A DNA stretch of 8,735 nt from an uncultured Burkholderiales bacterium (GCA_903887655.1 CAISQQ010000285.1:1-8735), one strand, 5' to 3'; shown: positions 1 through 6,212, counted from the first letter of the stretch. A program made the numbers and translations. Notes: generated by a model not told the origin, from the letters alone.

Positions 1-25
1 CGATCACAAAGGTAATGTTGGCCAT
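1..25 (-). CDS. 5' end of an unidentified gene running off the left edge
   Basis: Reading the minus strand from 25, an ATG opens a frame giving MANITFVI before the window ends. A strong ribosome binding site (GAGGAA on the minus strand) lies about seven bases upstream of the ATG, which is why I accept it as a true start. Eight residues cannot identify the product. A short beta-strand start like this is seen in 2Fe-2S ferredoxins, but that is only a guess. Confidence 0.5.
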
Positions 26-69
26 TGATTTTTCCTCACGCTGTGGAGAAATAATTTTGACACAATAAT

Positions 70-96
70 ATGTGTTACACAAGTTCATGTGTTACA
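70..96. promoter_or_regulatory. Repeated ATGTGTTACA motif, possible operator upstream of the left-edge gene
   Basis: The 10-mer ATGTGTTACA occurs at 70-79 and again at 87-96, 17 bp apart. The first copy sits inside an 11-bp near-palindrome, TGTGT-T-ACACA (71-81). The pair lies 45-70 bp upstream of the minus-strand start at 25, where an operator or activator site would be expected. On the minus strand TTGTGT and CAAAAT with 17-bp spacing overlap the motif and are a weak promoter match. The regulator is unknown. Confidence 0.35.
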
Positions 97-252
97 AAAT
101 GCCGTTGTCACTCTGACCCAAAATCATTGCTGAAAATCACTCAAGTCATAGTGTAGAAGGCTTAAAGGGTGCGCTAGAGTCAAAAAGCAGGTCATTCTTG
201 CGCTTTTGCCTCGACGTTCACAGCGGACTTGTTCGAGATTGAAAAGCCCCAA

Positions 253-288
253 GACACGCGCGACACGCGCGACACGCGCGACACGGGT
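253..288. repeat. 9-bp tandem repeat GACACGCGC, three perfect copies plus one degenerate
   Basis: GACACGCGC is repeated head-to-tail at 253-261, 262-270 and 271-279, and a fourth copy (280-288, GACACGGGT) differs at two positions. The unit length is a multiple of three, so overlapping frames show tripeptide arrays, which is probably incidental. It resembles a short variable-number repeat formed by replication slippage. Confidence 0.85.
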
Positions 289-671
289 GACGCGAACGCT
301 GATGCGCAGTTGACCATGGGCCCTTTGTAGTCGAAGAGTTGGGCAAGTTTCCAAGGCCATTCCAAGGTTTCGATCCAAAAAAGCGTCAAGCCCACGAGGC
401 ACATCCATACCGAGCTGAGCCCACGGCAAAATTCAATTGCCAAGCGCCCTTTGCAGTTGAGTGCAGTCGCAAGCCTTTGGCAATGAGGGTCCCATGAACA
501 TTGTCGAGCCCCCATGCCTTGCCAGGGCAAAATATCGGGTCCGTGGTTTGGGGTCAAGGGAGCACCGGCGCGAGAAAAAGCCACGAGTGTCATGCGGCAG
601 AACTCAGAAAAGGGGATCCAGGCAGCGCCAAGCTCTACAATCGGGTGACAAGTGACATACGAATACGATTG

Positions 672-1556
672 ATGAAAACCTCCGACCTCCTGCGACTGTT
701 CTTATTGGGAGCCATCTGGGGGAGCTCGTTTTTCTTCATGCGCATGGTCTCGCCAGTTTTGGGGGCCGCCTACTTGGCCGAAGGTCGTGTTTTGGCGGCG
801 GCCTTATTTTTGGCCGCACTCTCATACTATTTTCAGCGCCAACCACAACTGCGTGCGAGGGCTGTCCACTACTTCATCATGGGATTTTTCAACTCGGCTT
901 TGCCATTCGTGCTTTTTGCCTACGCGTCTTTGGCGTTGAGCACCGCAGAGTTATCGATTTTGAACGCCACGGCACCAGTTTGGGGTGTTCTCATGGGCTG
1001 GATGAGAAAAACAGAAACCTTGACCCTCAAGCGCGGTTTGGGCTTGATGTTGGGTGTGTTGGGAGTGGCCATTTTGCTGGGGGTATTTTCTGCCAACCAC
1101 CATCAAGCCAATGCCTTGGCGGTGTGCCTAGGGCTGGCTGGGGCACTGTCATATGGTGTGGCTTCCAACTACGCCAAGATCTCCAAGGGCATCGAGCCCT
1201 TTGATAATGCCCACGGCAGTTTATGGGCGTCGGTCATTTTGATCATTCCAGCGCTTTTTTGGCTACCCATGAGCTCTGCGCCCACGCCTGAGATCATCTT
1301 GATCACACTCACGATCGGTGTGGTGTGCACGGCCCTGGCCTTTTTGCTTTATTTCCGATTGATTCAAGATATTGGAGCGACGTCTGCCCTCACGGTGACA
1401 TACCTGATCCCTTTGTTTGCAAGCCTGTGGGGTGTCTTGTTCTTGCAAGAGACCTTGAGTGCCAATACGGTCGTTGGCATGCTCGTGATCATCACGGGAA
1501 CCGCTTGGGTGACCGAGTTTGATTGGCGGGCAGCCTTTCAATTGAAAAAACAGTAA
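672..1556 (+). CDS. EamA/DMT-family membrane transporter (10 TM)
   Basis: A 294-residue integral inner-membrane protein of the drug/metabolite transporter superfamily, normally proton- or gradient-driven exporters of amino acids, metabolites or toxic compounds. Two EamA repeats are visible: residues about 8-135, starting with the hallmark WGSSF (16-20), and about 150-285, with the typical end YFRLIQDIGATSA followed by PLFASLWGVLFLQETLS. About ten hydrophobic helices span it, and the C-terminus is short and basic (QLKKQ). The frame is open back to 501, but the extra 57 residues are polar and unlike the family, so I chose the ATG at 672, which starts MKTSDLLRLFLLGAIWGSS. Its ribosome binding site is poor. 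A -10-like TACAAT lies at 636-641 without a clear -35. The substrate cannot be deduced. Confidence 0.93.
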   Translation: MKTSDLLRLFLLGAIWGSSFFFMRMVSPVLGAAYLAEGRVLAAALFLAALSYYFQRQPQLRARAVHYFIMGFFNSALPFVLFAYASLALSTAELSILNATAPVWGVLMGWMRKTETLTLKRGLGLMLGVLGVAILLGVFSANHHQANALAVCLGLAGALSYGVASNYAKISKGIEPFDNAHGSLWASVILIIPALFWLPMSSAPTPEIILITLTIGVVCTALAFLLYFRLIQDIGATSALTVTYLIPLFASLWGVLFLQETLSANTVVGMLVIITGTAWVTEFDWRAAFQLKKQ

Positions 1557-1605
1557 AGCGCTGGCCCATCAGAGCGAGGAGTCGCTCGGGCAGGCGCTAC
1601 AGTCA

Positions 1606-1761
1606 ATGGCGCAAGGCATTCTTCAGCCTGGGCTGTGGCGCGTTTTCATGGAATGGCCTCTAGGGTTTGTACTCATTTTTTTGGTGTGGTTCAGTCAGTA
1701 CCGTCGTGGTGATTTCAGTGATCTGAAATCGTCATCTCGCGTGGATCCTGGGTGGGATTGA
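1606..1761 (+). CDS. Possible 51-aa single-TM small membrane protein
   Basis: Between the transporter and the AroE-like gene, an ATG at 1606 opens 51 codons ending in TGA at 1759-1761. A second ATG at 1648 gives 37 codons. The product has one strongly hydrophobic helix (WPLGFVLIFLVWF, about residues 17-29), then a positive patch (QYRRGDF) and a polar tail ending DPGWD. This order resembles bacterial single-helix small proteins with the basic side inside. The frame is also open upstream to 1546 with no other ATG. GAGGAG at 1576-1581 is too far from either ATG to be a good ribosome binding site. I do not recognise a family. It may be a chance ORF or a remnant. Confidence 0.3.
   Translation: MAQGILQPGLWRVFMEWPLGFVLIFLVWFSQYRRGDFSDLKSSSRVDPGWD
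1711..1730. promoter_or_regulatory. Perfect 8-bp inverted repeat GATTTCAG-tgat-CTGAAATC
   Basis: The arms 1711-1718 and 1723-1730 are exactly complementary with a 4-base loop. The element lies inside the putative small ORF and 77-96 bp upstream of the AroE-like start. No T-run follows directly, although T-rich tracts occur at 1771-1776 and 1782-1787. It could be a transcription-factor site for the operon downstream or an RNA hairpin. Confidence 0.4.
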
Positions 1762-1806
1762 ACAGCACGATTTTTTGAACGTTTTTTAAGATTTGGTTTC
1801 AACGGC

Positions 1807-2643
1807 ATGATCAATGGCAATACCGAGCTCATCGCTCACATCGGATTTCCCACCCACAGCTTCAAATCCCCCATGATTTACAACCCGTATTTCGAGAAAG
1901 CGGGGATCAATGCGGTCGTGGTCCCCATGGGGTGTCAGGCGGACAATTTTGAGACCTTTTTAAAGTCGGTCTTTCAATTGACCAATGTGCGAGGTGCATT
2001 GATCACCATGCCTCACAAAGTCACGTCCGTGGCACTCCTGCATGAGCTCACGGCAACGGTTCGCGTGGCGGGCGCGTGCAACGCCGTGAAAAAAGACGCG
2101 AACGGTCGTTTGGTGGGCGACATGTTCGATGGCGCAGGCTTTGTTCGCGGGGTAAAGAGAAAAGGCGTCTCTCTCCAGGGCAAGCGGGTCTTGGTGGTGG
2201 GCTCAGGTGGTGTGGGCAGTGCCATAGCCGCCTCTTTGGCCGCTGAGCACATCGCGGCCATCGCGGTTTATGACCGCAACGCGACCGCCTCCCAAGGTTT
2301 GGCGATGAGGTTGAGAGAAAATTACCCTCAACTCGACGTTTGCAGCGATAGCAATGACCCCAAAGGGTATGACTTGGTGGTCAATGCCACCCCGATGGGC
2401 ATGAACGAGGGCGACCCTTTGCCCATGGATGTCTCGCGCATTGATCCATCTACATTTGTCGGGGAAGTGGTGATGAGAACTGAGATGACGGCTTTTTTGC
2501 AAGCCGCTCAAAATCGGGGCTGTCAAGTGCAGGTGGGCTCAGACATGCTGTTTGAGCAAATTCCCGCCTACTTGGAGTTTTTTGGCTTTCCCAGCACCAC
2601 CGCAGAAGTTCTTCGCAGCGTGGCCCAATTGAGTCCAACTTGA
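1807..2643 (+). CDS. Shikimate/quinate dehydrogenase-family protein (AroE-like) with an altered substrate pocket
   Basis: A 278-residue cytoplasmic NAD(P)-dependent oxidoreductase of the AroE superfamily, which interconverts hydroaromatic acids such as shikimate or quinate with their 3-dehydro forms. The N-terminal substrate domain (about 8-115) has ITMPHK with catalytic Lys71, GACNAV with Asn92, and DMFDGAGF with Asp108. These match the spacing of E. coli AroE K65, N86 and D102. The Rossmann domain carries GSGGVGSA (132-139) and VVNATPMGM, and DMLFEQ puts Gln251 where AroE has a substrate-contacting Gln. Two things are unusual. The SxS carboxylate-binding motif reads FKS (19-21), and the NTD before catalytic Asp reads MFD (106-108). 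This argues for a paralogue with another substrate rather than the biosynthetic AroE. No good ribosome binding site precedes the ATG. It is the first gene of an operon, 15 bp before the next. Confidence 0.88.
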   Translation: MINGNTELIAHIGFPTHSFKSPMIYNPYFEKAGINAVVVPMGCQADNFETFLKSVFQLTNVRGALITMPHKVTSVALLHELTATVRVAGACNAVKKDANGRLVGDMFDGAGFVRGVKRKGVSLQGKRVLVVGSGGVGSAIAASLAAEHIAAIAVYDRNATASQGLAMRLRENYPQLDVCSDSNDPKGYDLVVNATPMGMNEGDPLPMDVSRIDPSTFVGEVVMRTEMTAFLQAAQNRGCQVQVGSDMLFEQIPAYLEFFGFPSTTAEVLRSVAQLSPT

Positions 2644-2658
2644 ACCGAGGGGAATGAA

Positions 2659-3717
2659 TTGACCAAGACCTTGTGGTGTGTATGGAGAGCTTTTTTTATT
2701 CTTTGCTGGGTGGGCGTGTGCTTAGAGTCCCCTGCGCAAGGGATTAAAACGCTCAACGAATTGTCCAAATACACGGGAGTCGATCGAACAAAAATATTAA
2801 TCGAAGGCGCCAAAAGAGAAGGGGAGATGACCCTTTACTATGCCCACCCCATTGTTCAAGTCATGGCCGAAGCTTTTTCAAAAACCTACGGTATCAAATT
2901 GAAATTGTGGAGAGCCGGATCTGAGGCCATTCAGCAGCGGGTGATGACGGAGCAAAGGGCAGGCAAGTTTGAGGTCGACGTGCTCTCCAATACAGCCTTG
3001 GACACCGAGGCGGCTTACAAAATGAAGTTGCTACAAGAAATCGATTCACCCATTCAGACCAGTTTGATGGACAAAGCCTTGCCTGCCCACCATCAGTGGG
3101 CTGCATTCAATATGGACATTTACTCCTTGGCTTACAACACCAAGTTGATCAAAAAAGAGGATTTACCCAAAACCTATGAGGATTTGATGGACCCGCGCTG
3201 GAGAGGACTGCTCGGGATGGAAGCCGATGATTCCGTTTGGTATGGGGCGTTGCTCAATGAGCTCGGTGAGTCCAAGGGGCGAGCTCAGTTTGAAAAAATC
3301 ATGGCACTCAATGCACCCTCCATCCGCAAGGGGCACTCCTTACTGAGCACCATGGTGGCCTCGGGAGAGGTGCCGCTGGCACTCGATGTCTACAACTGGA
3401 ACCCCGAGCAATTAAAGCGCAAGGGTGCCCCCATTGAGGTGGCTTGGCTGCAACCGATTATGGCGCTGCCGTCGGCCGTGGCCGTCATGAACAAAGCTCC
3501 TCATCCCTATGTGGCTTTACTGTTTTATGATTTTGCACTGAGCGAAGGTCAGAAATTGGTGGCTGAAGCCGGTTACGTGACCACCAACACCAAAGTCGAC
3601 AACGCCTATTCATCGCTAAAATACAAGGTCATCGACCCTTCCTTTGCGCTCGTCCAGCAAGAACACTGGTTCAAGTTGTATGCCGACTTGCTGACAAAGC
3701 GCAACGCCACACCATGA
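2659..3717 (+). CDS. Secreted extracellular solute-binding protein, family 1 type (iron/polyamine-like)
   Basis: A 352-residue periplasmic binding protein for an ABC-type importer. A signal peptide is clear: basic n-region (K3, R10), hydrophobic core about 11-22, and a likely signal peptidase I cut after SPA (26). The mature protein begins with a helix-rich lead, then EGEMTLYYAHP, a typical first strand of Fe(III)/spermidine-type binding proteins. It is followed by EVDVLSNT, AYNTKLI, DLMDPRWRGLLGM and a C-terminal segment near FYDFALSEGQKLVAEAGYV. The start is a TTG at 2659, supported by GAGGGG (2647-2652) six bases upstream. The nearby ATG (2654) is followed at once by AAT and TGA, so it encodes only two residues. 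The stop overlaps the next gene. No permease or ATPase gene is nearby, so a partner must be elsewhere or the protein acts as a sensor. The ligand is unknown. Confidence 0.88.
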   Translation: MTKTLWCVWRAFFILCWVGVCLESPAQGIKTLNELSKYTGVDRTKILIEGAKREGEMTLYYAHPIVQVMAEAFSKTYGIKLKLWRAGSEAIQQRVMTEQRAGKFEVDVLSNTALDTEAAYKMKLLQEIDSPIQTSLMDKALPAHHQWAAFNMDIYSLAYNTKLIKKEDLPKTYEDLMDPRWRGLLGMEADDSVWYGALLNELGESKGRAQFEKIMALNAPSIRKGHSLLSTMVASGEVPLALDVYNWNPEQLKRKGAPIEVAWLQPIMALPSAVAVMNKAPHPYVALLFYDFALSEGQKLVAEAGYVTTNTKVDNAYSSLKYKVIDPSFALVQQEHWFKLYADLLTKRNATP

Positions 3718-4733
3718 GCCATTCACGCATGCACCCCAACCACCTCGAACTCAGCATTGCCCTATCCGACAACCACTACACCCGTCCCATTTTAGAAGGA
3801 CGAGTGGGGGTTCAAGGTGTGAAGTTGATGCCCACCAGTGTGCACCCTTCAGAGATGTTTTGGCGTCAATTGAAATACGCTGATTTTGATGTCTCCGAGA
3901 TGTCCTTGTCCTCCCTCTTTATCGCCAACTCAAAGGGAGACCGACGCTGGGTGGCTTTGCCTGTTTACACGTCAAGGACATTTTTTCAAACCTGGATCTT
4001 AAAACGAACCGATCGCGGTATTGATTCGCCCAGGGACTTGAAGGGTAAACGTGTGGGAGTGCCTGAATACCAACAAACGGCAGCCCTTTGGTCCCGAGGC
4101 ATTTTGCAAGATGAATTTGGCGTGCATGCCAAAGACATTGAGTGGTACATGGAGCGCGGGCCTCAAATGAGTCATGGTGGATCGACTGGTTTTGTCCCGC
4201 CTAAGGGTGTGGTGTTGAATCAAATCGAGAGCTCCACCAACATCGGTGAGATGCTGGTGAGTGGTGCTCTTGATGCGACACTGTTGTACTTGCCGCACAA
4301 AAATTTGGTGGATCGCTCCACCACTGACGTGCTCAGTTACCCCTTCATCAAACCGATGTTTGAAGATCCGTTCCAAGAGTCACAGCGGTTTTATAAAAAA
4401 ACGGGTCTTTTTCCAATCAACCATACCGTCGTGATGAAGCGAGAGTTGTATGAGCGTCATCCCTGGCTGGCTCTGAATTTGTTTCACGCCTTTCAAGAGG
4501 CCAAGAACGAGGCCGATCGCGATGCCAAAGAGGCCATACAGTCCATGCTTGAAGTGGGGGCTTTGGTGGCCGCACAGCCGAATTCGGATTGGCAAACTCA
4601 GGCAAAAACTTATGGGATGAAAAGTTCAAGGCCCGTTATTGAAAAAATAGCCCATTACATCCACGATCAAGGATTGAGTGATCGCGTCTTGAGCGTTGAT
4701 GAGATATTTGCAAAGTCAACCCTGGACATTTGA
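3714..4733 (+). CDS. 4,5-dihydroxyphthalate decarboxylase-like protein (Pht5 family)
   Basis: A 339-residue protein without a signal peptide, so probably cytoplasmic. It resembles 4,5-dihydroxyphthalate decarboxylases, which release CO2 to give protocatechuate and share the fold of NMT1/THI5-like binding proteins. Family signatures are FDVSEMSLSSL (58-68), LKGKRVGVPEYQQTAALWSRGIL (109-131) with DEFGV after it, an internal stretch IGEMLVSGALDATL, the C-terminal GLFPINHTVVMKRELYERHPW and FHAFQEAK. Its ATG overlaps the preceding TGA (ATGA, 3714-3717), so translation of the two is likely coupled. Because the family also includes true binding proteins, the enzyme call is not certain. Lack of an export signal and partnership with an AroE-like enzyme favour catalysis on a carboxylated ring. 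Confidence 0.82.
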   Translation: MSHSRMHPNHLELSIALSDNHYTRPILEGRVGVQGVKLMPTSVHPSEMFWRQLKYADFDVSEMSLSSLFIANSKGDRRWVALPVYTSRTFFQTWILKRTDRGIDSPRDLKGKRVGVPEYQQTAALWSRGILQDEFGVHAKDIEWYMERGPQMSHGGSTGFVPPKGVVLNQIESSTNIGEMLVSGALDATLLYLPHKNLVDRSTTDVLSYPFIKPMFEDPFQESQRFYKKTGLFPINHTVVMKRELYERHPWLALNLFHAFQEAKNEADRDAKEAIQSMLEVGALVAAQPNSDWQTQAKTYGMKSSRPVIEKIAHYIHDQGLSDRVLSVDEIFAKSTLDI

Positions 4734-4821
4734 GCTTCAAAGTCCATCAAGGTTGGGTTGCCGCTCTAAAAGCGATCGCTAGAGTAAGCGCTGATCACGC
4801 GTAACTCCAGCATCAAGTCCA

Positions 4822-5475
4822 TCAGTTGCTCAAGGTCAATTTATCGGTCACCTTGACGACTCCAGCGCTACTCCATGCCGCATGCTTGACAAGTTCACGT
4901 TCGCTGAAATCGTGGATGTGGCCTGAGAGTGTGACCTCACCGCCTTTGATCTCAACATTGATATTGCTGGCGTCGGTTTTCGCTCTCCTGTTGAGTGAAT
5001 CGATGATTTCTTTTTTGACAACGGCATTATTCAATTCATTGCTGATGGTAACTTGGTCGCTGATGCCAGTCACACCCATCAGATGACCAATGGAAGAGTT
5101 AATCATTGTTTTTTGATAATTCCATTTCACTGTACCTGTGACAGTGACCCACCCACTTTCAACTTTGACATGGATGTCATCCTTATTTAACAGCGTTGAC
5201 CAACTGATCACATTGTCGATGGCATGTGCAATCTCAGAATCAGTGCGACTGACAATGCTGGGTAACTTGACCTCAATCTCCATGGCAACACCCCTGACGC
5301 CAGACACCCTTTGTGTGGCTTTTTCTGCATGGTATTTCTCGAAATAGTTCTCCACACTGCCCATGAGTGAGACGATTCCATCTTTGACGGTCACGCCAAT
5401 ATGAGTCGGATTGACGGTGGGTTCAAACTTGAGTTCGGCAATGACATCGAGTTGAATTTGTGAGTCTGTTTTCAT
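4822..5475 (-). CDS. Triple BON-domain protein (OsmY-like)
   Basis: A 217-residue protein made of three consecutive BON domains (about 5-71, 77-146 and 149-217). Each has the pattern of a start helix, a strand with a VxVxxGxVxLxG-like core (VTVKDGIVSLMGSV, VKVESGWVTVTGTV, VEIKGGEVTLSGHI), a helix and a closing strand (GVAMEIEVKL, GISDQVTIS, GVVKVTDKLTL). BON proteins bind phospholipid membranes or act in osmotic and other stress. OsmY is periplasmic, but no signal peptide is visible here, so this one is predicted cytoplasmic unless the start is wrong. Start ATG at 5475 follows AAGGG with a 5-base gap. It is convergent with the upstream operon, 88 bp between stops. A palindrome and CTATATA sequence sit just upstream, suggesting stress-type promoter control (inference). 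Confidence 0.9.
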   Translation of the reverse strand: MKTDSQIQLDVIAELKFEPTVNPTHIGVTVKDGIVSLMGSVENYFEKYHAEKATQRVSGVRGVAMEIEVKLPSIVSRTDSEIAHAIDNVISWSTLLNKDDIHVKVESGWVTVTGTVKWNYQKTMINSSIGHLMGVTGISDQVTISNELNNAVVKKEIIDSLNRRAKTDASNINVEIKGGEVTLSGHIHDFSERELVKHAAWSSAGVVKVTDKLTLSN

Positions 5476-5500
5476 GGGGGCCCTTTTTTTGATGAAGTAG

Positions 5501-5518
5501 CCGAACTATATAGGTCGG
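5501..5518. promoter_or_regulatory. Near-perfect 18-bp palindrome upstream of the BON gene
   Basis: CCGAACTATATAGGTCGG at 5501-5518 pairs with itself except for one A/G mismatch. It lies 26-43 bp upstream of the BON start at 5475. Read on the minus strand it contains CTATATA, close to a sigma-S-type -10. No convincing -35 is seen on the minus strand, which fits a sigma-S-dependent or activator-dependent promoter, or an operator at the -10. The function is inferred. Confidence 0.35.
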
Positions 5519-5618
5519 TCAGTTCAAGAGGTTGACATAAGTCACGAAAACACGGGTTGTTGATATCACGATCAAGCGCGCTCATCTCTTGATTCTTGGA
5601 GTCGAATGCGCAGTAGGC

Positions 5619-5644
5619 GTCAAAAGAAATTTTTTGGTTTTGAC
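5619..5644. repeat. AT-rich inverted repeat GTCAAAA / TTTTGAC between DUF2244 and BON genes
   Basis: Perfect 7-bp arms at 5619-5625 and 5638-5644 enclose a 12-base loop, about 50 bp downstream of the DUF2244 stop. A T-run does not follow the stem on the minus strand, so it is not a standard intrinsic terminator. The rest of the 218-bp spacer (5476-5693) shows no gene. Confidence 0.3.
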
Positions 5645-5693
5645 AATGGATGCCCCCAACATGGTTGACGGGGAGTTCAATTACTCAAAGTCG

Positions 5694-6164
5694 CTATAGC
5701 CGAGACACGAGCTCTTTCATCAACTTGGCTCTGTAATTGGGGTGTACATGGTGGCCAAAGAGGGCCTTTTTTTCGCCTTGTATCAATTCGATGAGGTCCT
5801 TTTTGCCCTCCAATTGTTTGATGCGAGTGAACCCTCTTGTGAGAGCGATCTCGGTCTCTTTCAGTCCTGCTTTTTGTTCAATGATGATTTGATTGTTCTC
5901 GACTTTGAGTCTTTCGTAATCAACAGCGTGAATGGCGTTGTAATAAAAGGCCACGCTCAAGACCAAAATCTCCAACAGCGAAAACGGCAAGACAAGAAAT
6001 GCACCTAAAAAAAAGAAAACGCCTCCAATGAGCAGTGAGATGAGGCCCAGAGCGCCGAAAATGCAAATGAGTTGCTTGGGGCTGATCGAGCAATTTCTTT
6101 TGAAGTGCCACTGCCAACCATTGTCTGTCTTTTGAGCAAAAGTGCTTTGTTGCATTGGAGTCAT
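5694..6164 (-). CDS. DUF2244 integral membrane protein
   Basis: A 156-residue protein of the DUF2244 family, found widely in alpha- and betaproteobacteria, with unknown function. The signature is visible: an N-terminal WQWHFKRNCSISPKQL (17-32), two adjacent helices (about 32-53 and 55-78, joined by LVLPFSLLE), then a cytoplasmic beta-rich tail with VDYERLKVE, LIELIQGEKKALFGHHVHPNYR and a basic end. The first Met gives MTPM. Met4 (start at 6155) is an equally possible start and neither has a good ribosome binding site. It is divergent from ribA and in the same direction as the BON gene 218 bp downstream. A promoter match lies upstream (6184-6212). Confidence 0.88.
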   Translation of the reverse strand: MTPMQQSTFAQKTDNGWQWHFKRNCSISPKQLICIFGALGLISLLIGGVFFFLGAFLVLPFSLLEILVLSVAFYYNAIHAVDYERLKVENNQIIIEQKAGLKETEIALTRGFTRIKQLEGKKDLIELIQGEKKALFGHHVHPNYRAKLMKELVSRL

Positions 6165-6183
6165 TCGGGTCTATTTCGCCATG

Positions 6184-6212
6184 ATTGTAAATAAATCCAT
6201 GGCTGCCTTGAA
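6184..6212 (-). promoter_or_regulatory. Candidate promoter of the DUF2244 gene
   Basis: Minus strand: TTCAAG (6212-6207) and TACAAT (6189-6184) with 17-bp spacing. The -10 matches 5 of 6 bases and the -35 is weak (3 of 6). It would place the transcript start near 6177, about 13 bases before ATG 6164 or 22 before ATG 6155, which mildly favours the second start. Confidence 0.4.

Larger units (their letters stand above)
26..671. other. 646-bp region without a convincing gene
   Basis: Several open frames cross this stretch on both strands, but none has recognisable domains or a clear ribosome binding site. The longest is minus-strand 192-593 (133 codons). Its product has a hydrophobic patch around residues 62-72 and an RVS tripeptide array that simply translates the tandem repeat. 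The region holds the left-edge gene's upstream sequence, the 9-bp repeat at 253-288 and the leader of the DMT transporter gene. A decayed gene or a lineage-specific ORF cannot be excluded. Confidence 0.5.

Noticed and set aside
57..85. Plus-strand promoter starting with TTGACA at 57
   Set aside because: No acceptable -10 at 16-18 bp, and no gene follows closely on that strand.
253..288. CRISPR-like repeats
   Set aside because: 9-bp units are contiguous with no spacers.
192..593. 133-codon minus-strand ORF as a real gene
   Set aside because: No family signature or good ribosome binding site. Its RVSRVS stretch is just the tandem repeat translated. Kept only as part of the gene-poor region.
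501..671. 57-residue N-terminal extension of the DMT transporter from ATG 501
   Set aside because: The extension is polar and unlike EamA proteins. ATG 672 directly precedes the first membrane helix and WGSSF motif.
4764..4784. CTCT / AGAG with central AGCGATCGCT as operon terminator
   Set aside because: The stem is broken by an AAA bulge and no T-run follows. AGCGATCGCT is a simple short palindrome.
5476..5490. GGGGGCCC followed by T7 as an intrinsic terminator
   Set aside because: GGGCCC has no room for a loop, and it lies in the BON leader right at the start codon.
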